Source: Triglochin maritima
Lineage: Eukaryota > Streptophyta > Magnoliopsida > Alismatales > Juncaginaceae
Assembly (NCBI GenBank): GCA_963682175.1
Contig: OY821779.1
Coordinates: forward strand, 2,430,501-2,494,500
Direction: 5' to 3'
DNA length: 64,000 nucleotides
This document shows positions 58,150-64,000 of this stretch, one piece after another (within the stretch, counting starts at the first letter, position 1; every line of letters begins with the position of its first letter). A program made the position numbers and the translations under genes. The notes beneath the pieces were generated by a model that had not been told where the DNA came from, made no database searches, and saw only the letters and a list, made by a program, of their open reading frames with translations.

Positions 58150-60996
58150 ATGACCTTACGCCCCCGCCGTGGCCGCCCGTCCCGCGTCCCCGGCCGTCCG
58201 GGGACGCCACGCTTCTCCATACCTCCCTCCCACCACCCCTCCCGGCGCGACTCCGACCTCAGTAGCATTCCCTCCACTATCTCCCGGGTCCCACCGACCC
58301 CACCCCAGTCATCCTCCACTTTGACCCGCGAGGTCAACACCTTCCTCTCCTCCCACGCCGGCCCCGCCTTCCGCTCCTCCCTCCCCTCCGCCCGCGACAT
58401 CGTCGACGTCGCCCGCTTCCTCATGGACTTCCTCCACTTCCCCTTCTCCTCCGTCCCCAACGACCGCCTCCTCGAGTTGGCCTTCTCCCCCTTCCTGTCC
58501 TCCCTCGCCTGCCCCTTCCGCCTCAACCGATCCGCCTTGCGCGCCCCCGGGACTCCCCACGCTTGGCCGCCCTTGCTTGCGGCCATCCACTGGGTCGTTC
58601 AGCTGGCTGGATGTGCTGACGATGCCGAGGAGGAGGATTTTGAAGGGGCGTTTTTCGGAGATCATGATCTTATGGGGTATATCTGTGGGAGTTATAAGCT
58701 TTTCATTAGCGGGGACGATGACGGTGTGGATGAGCTCGATGAGAACAAGGCGGTTACTTTGCAGGAGAGAGCGGATGAGAATAGAGTTGCCGCGGAGAAG
58801 ATGGAGGAGGAGGTCGCGGCGTTGGAGAAGAGGTTGCAGGGGCTGCGCGCGGGGCCCACGAGGAGGGAGGTTCTGGAGAAGGACAGGGACGCGTTGGTTG
58901 GGGACTTGGAGAAGTACAGGGTTTTGCTGGAGAGGTGTAAGGAGGAGATTTCAGGAATGAGGGAGGTTTTGGATTTGAAGAGGATGGAGTCGGAGGAGAA
59001 GAAGAGGGAGAATGCGAGGATGTGTGAGGAGAATAAGGAGCTCAAGAAGCGGGTCCAGTCGCAGCCGGTTAATGTTATGGATGTCAAGAGGATGAGCAAT
59101 GAGCTTCGTGCTGTCGAGAGGGATATTGCCGAGGCGGAGAAGAGGAGAAATGATTACGAGGAAAAGATGTTTGATATTGATGCATTGGTCCATCGAAAGT
59201 TGATGGAACTTTTGTCGCTGATTGATGAGAGCAACGAGCTGATCAGAAAGTAAGTGATCGGATCTAATTCATCTCTTCAAATGTTTTATATGTTGCTTTA
59301 TTATAGGGGATATTGCATTTCAACTCTCCAGTCTTTAATGGAATGCATCATTCTGATTCCTAACCAAAAAAAAACCCTTTGAATTACTAGTGAAGGTGAC
59401 TAACATCCAACTAAGATTATATTTTTTTAAAAAGTGGATTCAAACGTTGATGAATTTTTAGTTTGTTCTTATATGAAAGCTAGTAATACATGGACTGGGA
59501 TTCCAATATATTTTTAAATAACTTTTTAATTGTCAACCTCTTCTAGTATGAAGCTAATGGCTAATGCATGGAGTCATCCCTCTGTAATATTGTAATTTGA
59601 GGTAATTCATTAAGTACTCATCAGCAGAGGCAAATGTTCTGCAGGTTAAAGCTTGACAATAAATTCCAGTACAAATTGAATGTTGAAGGAACATCTACAG
59701 CTGAGATGTTGGGTACTGACTACACTTCATTGCTAAAACCTTCACTCAAAGACCTCTCCGAGGAAGCAAAGAAGAACTACGTTACAAAAACAGAAGACCT
59801 TATTGCTATCCAGCAACATGCACAGGGAAATGATGTCACTTTCAATAGAAAAAAGGAGCAACTTGAAACTACATGTGCTTACATTAAAAATGTAAGTTGG
59901 CTGATTTCTATATATAATTATGTATATCATATTCTGATGCAATTAACTTGGTTCTAGTAATAGCCAAATTGAGTCTCTGTTAGTTCTAATTTCCTTGTTT
60001 CTACCGTACGTTGACCACTAAGTAATCATGAAAGGCATTAGGTTATAGTACATTTCTTCCTCAAATGAGTTATCAGAATCACTGATCAGCATTTCTTTCT
60101 TCAGTATGCATTGCAACTTGTTTAGATGTTTATAATGTTGTTCTCTGTAATATGTGTCATGAGTTACTTTATTTCTTTGGCATAGTGAATTAGCATTTTA
60201 CATTGTGTTTGATTTCATATGGAATGTATTGTAGTTCTAGGAAGTCTAAGTATACAAGTTCCGTTTGCAGGCTGAAATTCGACTAAGTGATTTACAGAAA
60301 GAGATTGATGATCATGCTTCCAGGTGTAAATCAGAGGCGGAGCTAATGAGTGACAATGTTCACCGAAGAGAACGTCAGATAGAGATGCAAGAAAGAGAGG
60401 CAAAAGAATTTGTGAAGGTCCGTTCTTGCGCCCTCCTTCTGCTAACTCTCCTTTCTCACCATCATTCCTAGTTGTTTTTTTGCAATTCTACTTGTACAGT
60501 GGTACCAGTTTGAAAGCAGACCATGATTTTTAATGTCGTTTTTTCACTCTCACAGAATTCTAAGGAGGAATTGCAAAATATGGTAGAAAGTGTAAATGCA
60601 GAAGTTGGGGAGTATGCCCAAGAACTGTTAGCAATTCTTGAATTGATTGCAGACTGGAAAGAACATCTGGAGTCTACAATCTCTTGGATGAGAGCAGATC
60701 TTTTAGAAACAGCAAAATCAGTTCCAGAGGCTCACCACATGTCATTGTTTGCGCAGCTTTCTTGTAAGGGTTGCAAACTTTGTAAACTTAAACCACCTCT
60801 TTCTTAGAAACTAATTTGTAAGCGCATTTTTGTCTCTTCATTTGAGTAATTTGGCATTGGTTTTGCCATCTCTATTTTACTCCAAACCAAAAAAAAAAAA
60901 AAAAAACTGACCCTCTCTTCGCTTTCTCCAGTTGAGATTGGTAAGGAAAAAGGACAGCCCGCAGGAGATACGTTAGAGCTTACTAAAGGCCTTTGA
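58150..60996 (+). CDS. NDC80: kinetochore protein NDC80 (HEC1) homologue
   Basis: NDC80 is the microtubule-binding subunit of the outer-kinetochore NDC80 complex. Exons: 58150-59249, 59645-59891, 60271-60417, 60556-60763 and 60932-60996, in phase to 588 codons plus TGA; plant homologues are about 560-580. The N-terminus is very basic (MTLRPRRGRPSRVPGRPGTP) with an Aurora-type RRDS site near residue 34. The calponin-homology domain follows (FLMDFLHFPFSSVPNDRLLE through PHAWPPLLAAIHWVVQLAG, about residues 75-155). Long coiled coils begin near residue 200 (ENRVAAEKMEEEVAALEKRL) and include NVMDVKRMSNELRAVERDI. The first 500 bp are extremely C-rich, shifting to AT-rich in the later exons. The last exon (short, 22 codons) is the least certain part. 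Confidence 0.93.
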
Positions 60997-63127
60997 GAAA
61001 GAAGTTTAGTAGCATGGAAGGAGCCCTTGTGATGTGCAAACTTGAAGAAGGTATTTCATTTGACATATTTGAAACAAACTTTCTAATGTCTAATAATTCG
61101 AAAGTGGGATCATCTTGGTGTTGTTTGTCACATGAATACTTCAGGGATCCTTTTAAAGGATCATCTACTTCAACTTTGTTGGTCATTGGGTGGTGTTCTG
61201 TATATTACTATATAATTACGTATTGCTAGTACCATAAATGTCAGTAAAAACGGGTTCTTATATTATTTTGATATGCATATCTATGCCTATGCTTCGCCTT
61301 GGAACACTGTGGCTTAAGACCACTTTTGCTAGCTTCGAAACGATTGATTTGGCATGGTAAAGTATGTTTGCAAATATTGGAACCAGTTGCTGATTTGCTT
61401 CATACATCCCCCACAAAAAGGATTTCAGTTGCCTAAATATAGCATGTAAATGGGGGTTTGTTACCGATATATATATAAAATGTAAATGGTAGTATGCTAC
61501 AATTTAGATCATCCGCCTTCTCCAATTTCTCTTCACTTTCTCTAGTTCCGGACAAATCAAGTTTTATGAAGTGGGCAACACACATTCTGTGAAGAATTTT
61601 TGAAGAGTTGACGAATGCTCTGGTAGAAGAACACAAACATGTGTATGAGTGGAACCAACATCAAGTTCCGTGTAAAGAATTCGTAGATATAATGTCAAGT
61701 TCAGTTGGAGCTCCAAACTAGTGTGCACACTCTTGGTTGGTGGAAAATTTTCTAAGTTTGAAAAGTTAGTGTCCTAGTTGCCGAGTTAGGTCTAATGAAC
61801 TTGGCATTAGATCTGTCGAGTTAAGTATTAACTCCAAGTTACCGGTCCACAATCTTGGTAGGATGGAAAATTTTCTGAAGTGTCGGGACTTGACATCTCA
61901 AATGTCAAGTTACGTGAAATCTTTCATTTTTACATAACTTAGAATTCAGCATTTGAGATGTAGAATTTTCTAAACATTAAAATCCAAAACTTGTTGTCGG
62001 TCATGTGTCGTAATGTGGTGACAGGAGATCCGGTGTGAGAAATATTGTTGGGACAGGTTTATTGTCAAATCGTTTAAAAAAATGTTTTCTCAATTATTTT
62101 TCTTCCAATTCCCTCGTTCACACCAACACATCACTAAAAGATGGTTTTCTGAAACTTCTTTCCATTTTTACTACTTATTACAATTTTTTATGATTTTTTA
62201 AAATAAAAAAGGCGAGTTATCCTATGCGACCTCGTAATTGCACGAGGGTCACATGGCGATTACCTTAACAATGCTTCTTATAAGATTCCGATCTTTTTTG
62301 ATGTCATTCCTAAAGAAAGTAATTTGATGGGAATCATGGGATAGTGTTTTCCAAGGCCATCTTTCGAGAATAATTTAAAGTTTAGTGCTTGTACCTTCAG
62401 AAGTTGATGTTGCTTTGTAAATAAACTTTGGATTTAAACCCCCAAGGTTTCGTCATCATTCTGTGCGCCTGCTTATGGAATTAACTTGCTAAGCAGGGAA
62501 AAAGAGTAAAGACTTTCCACGAAAACATTAAAGATTGCGCTTGCACCTCCTAGCGATATTTGGGACAGGTGCTTCTTTTGAGATTGGTGGTGCAAGTCCT
62601 GGGTCGATCACCTTAATTGAGCCTTCTCTCTTGAGGTGGTTTGGAAGAGAGATTCCTTCGGTGCAAGAATTCCTAATGGTGGACTTTCATTTGTGTTCTT
62701 GCTGCATCTGTTCTCAGCTTATTTTTCGCTTAATAATATATGTTCTGTGGGACTTGTCTTAGGCCGTAGTGCATGTCAATATTCGCTTCGCTTTTTTCAA
62801 CCTCTAGAGACAAATTTAATAAGAAAACATGATCATGTTGTGCTACACTGTTGTTTGATGTTTTGACGCTTCAAATCACATTTCCACTCTGTTTGTTTCC
62901 ACAGTGAACAAAGTATTTAAGTTCTTGTAATTAGCTGCTTGAACTAACCAGTCTTAAATTAGTTTATTGCACTCGTTATGGTATCAAGAACCGTAGAGTT
63001 TGTTGATTTGGAATAAAAACTCATCCACATCAAAAGAACAACTCAAAATTTGAAAACTTATACTTTTTTTTACATAGTCTTCTTCTATGGAAACACATAC
63101 AATAAGTACTCCTATGCTGAGCACTGA
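60997..63127. other. intergenic region between NDC80 and SAUR
   Basis: About 2.1 kb holding the NDC80 3' untranslated region. A diffuse internal duplication of a GGTGGAAAATTTTCTAAG-type phrase with a CAAGTT-rich context lies at about 61730-61960. A plus-strand frame at 62535-62762 has no recognisable similarity. No gene is called. Confidence 0.45.
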
Positions 63128-63442
63128 TCAGCAGGAGTGAAAGGAGAAAGAGGAGCCATGCAGATGGCGCTGGTGGTTAAGTACCTGACCATAGCTGAAA
63201 GAATTATGCGATTCACGCTCGATGAGCCATCGTATATGAACGAAATCGTCAATTGAGCATGGCAACTTCAGTGGTCCTGCTGACTGGTATCCATAAGTCT
63301 CGTGTGCATCCTCCAGGAGTCTTCTGAATTGTGGATGGTAAAGGTAAGATATGGGGATCATGAAGCGTTGGAATCCGCCGCTGCCATCTTCGCCGTCTTC
63401 AACTCCTACTCTCACTGCCAACCACCCTTTCTTAGCCTTCAT
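63128..63442 (-). CDS. SAUR-family auxin-responsive protein
   Basis: This is an intronless 104-aa protein starting MKAKKGWLAVRVGVEDG at 63442. The SAUR core is complete: GWLAVRVG, then FMIPISYLYHPQFRRLLEDA, then YGYQSAGPLKLPCSIDDF. It lacks the extended N-terminus of some SAUR groups and most resembles the SAUR32-type clade. SAURs inhibit PP2C.D phosphatases and activate plasma-membrane proton pumps to promote cell expansion; that role is inferred from the family. A TATA box lies about 140 bp upstream. Small size, no introns and the intact core leave little doubt on family. Confidence 0.94.
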   Translation of the reverse strand: MKAKKGWLAVRVGVEDGEDGSGGFQRFMIPISYLYHPQFRRLLEDAHETYGYQSAGPLKLPCSIDDFVHIRWLIERESHNSFSYGQVLNHQRHLHGSSFSFHSC

Positions 63443-63578
63443 CTTGTGCTTGTTTTCCTTCTTTAGGCTTCTGATTATGGTGGCAGGTCAAGGTTGGGGA
63501 GTTTGGAGGCTGGACATATATCTGCTACTGTTTTGGTTGGTTTGGTTTGGTTTGGTTTGAGCTGGAGGTATTGGTGGG

Positions 63579-63586
63579 TTTTATAG
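63579..63586 (-). promoter_or_regulatory. TATA box of the SAUR gene
   Basis: Minus strand CTATAAAA lies about 140 bp upstream of the SAUR start codon, leaving a leader of about 105-110 nt. Confidence 0.65.
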
Positions 63587-64000
63587 AAGAAATAGGTTGC
63601 AATTCCGATGTACGGAGTACGGTTCGTATTCCTTGTTAGTTTCAAAAGTCATACTCTTGGACCCTAATGCTCCTGCAGAGAATCTAGTGATATCATAATT
63701 TAATAAATAAAAAAGACGAAATATTTTTCAAAGTTAACGAAAGAAACAAACTCATCTTTTGGTCGTGTAATAAGAAATTAGACGTTAAAAATTTCACTTC
63801 ACATTAACATATAGATGTAATTAGATTATAATATTTGAGTCATGTGTCAACTGTCAGCACTCTACGCTCATGCTATTTCCTAGCGTGTTCTTGTCATGTT
63901 CAGTTCTGTAGTGGCATGTTTTCCATTTTCCATAATGGCCATACTTAGGACGAAAATGGTTGCGTAATGGATCTTACAAGTCTGGATTTTGTCACAACTT
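63587..64000. other. upstream flank of the SAUR gene to the window end
   Basis: AT-rich promoter sequence. I could not single out an auxin-response element pair with confidence. Confidence 0.4.

Noticed and set aside
58092..58665. Gly/Glu/Arg-rich minus-strand frames of 118-164 aa
   Set aside because: Antisense shadows of the very GC-rich NDC80 exon 1.
62535..62866. Two overlapping plus-strand frames resembling a retroelement tail
   Set aside because: The similarity impression is too weak, with no flanking terminal structure or poly(A)-TSD seen.

Overview
This window is nuclear DNA from a flowering plant. The evidence is multi-exon genes with GT-AG introns, SAUR and ChaC genes of plant type, plant Ty3/gypsy and Ty1/copia LTR retrotransposons primed by initiator-Met tRNA, and many plant DNA transposons with intact target-site duplications (TSDs). 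The species cannot be fixed from the sequence. First exons of importin and NDC80 are strikingly GC-rich against an AT-rich background. Exon models below were built by hand from splice sites, reading phase and remembered family sequences.

Layout. (1) 1-10631, minus: importin-4 type nuclear import receptor, 19 exons seen, 3' end outside the window. Its introns hold a gypsy solo LTR and a tandem array made from its own exon 1/intron 1 junction. (2) 12059-17045, minus: ARGLU1-like RS/coiled-coil protein. (3) 18486-24369, plus: TFB4, the p34 subunit of TFIIH, 11 exons, 300 aa, divergent from ARGLU1. (4) 25540-28354, plus: unrecognised 277-aa gene with a Tourist-like MITE in intron 1. (5) 29955-44181, minus: a gypsy element of about 5.1 kb whose single gag-pol frame is split by a 9.1-kb copia element (32956-42071). 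TSDs are TTTAA for the gypsy and ATGAG for the copia. (6) 44235-44911, minus: C-terminal exons of a ChaC-type gamma-glutamylcyclotransferase, with its 5' exons not found. (7) 45.2-57.9 kb: repeat-rich, gene-poor, with an inverted pair of dispersed repeats, a 112-aa orphan gene, two Mutator-like elements (one carrying nested palindromes), an uncertain membrane ORF and a hAT-like element. (8) 58150-60996, plus: NDC80 kinetochore protein, 5 exons, 588 aa. (9) 63128-63442, minus: a SAUR gene.

The genes are unlinked housekeeping functions (nuclear import, RNA processing, transcription/repair, glutathione turnover, chromosome segregation, auxin response), so no pathway cluster is apparent. The most unusual content is in the mobile DNA: a copia copy with near-identical LTRs but decayed pol, an exon-intron junction amplified in tandem, a Mutator-like element built of GGCGTCT palindromes, and hAT-like elements carrying paired TGACGTCA sites, one of them about 270 bp upstream of the importin start codon.
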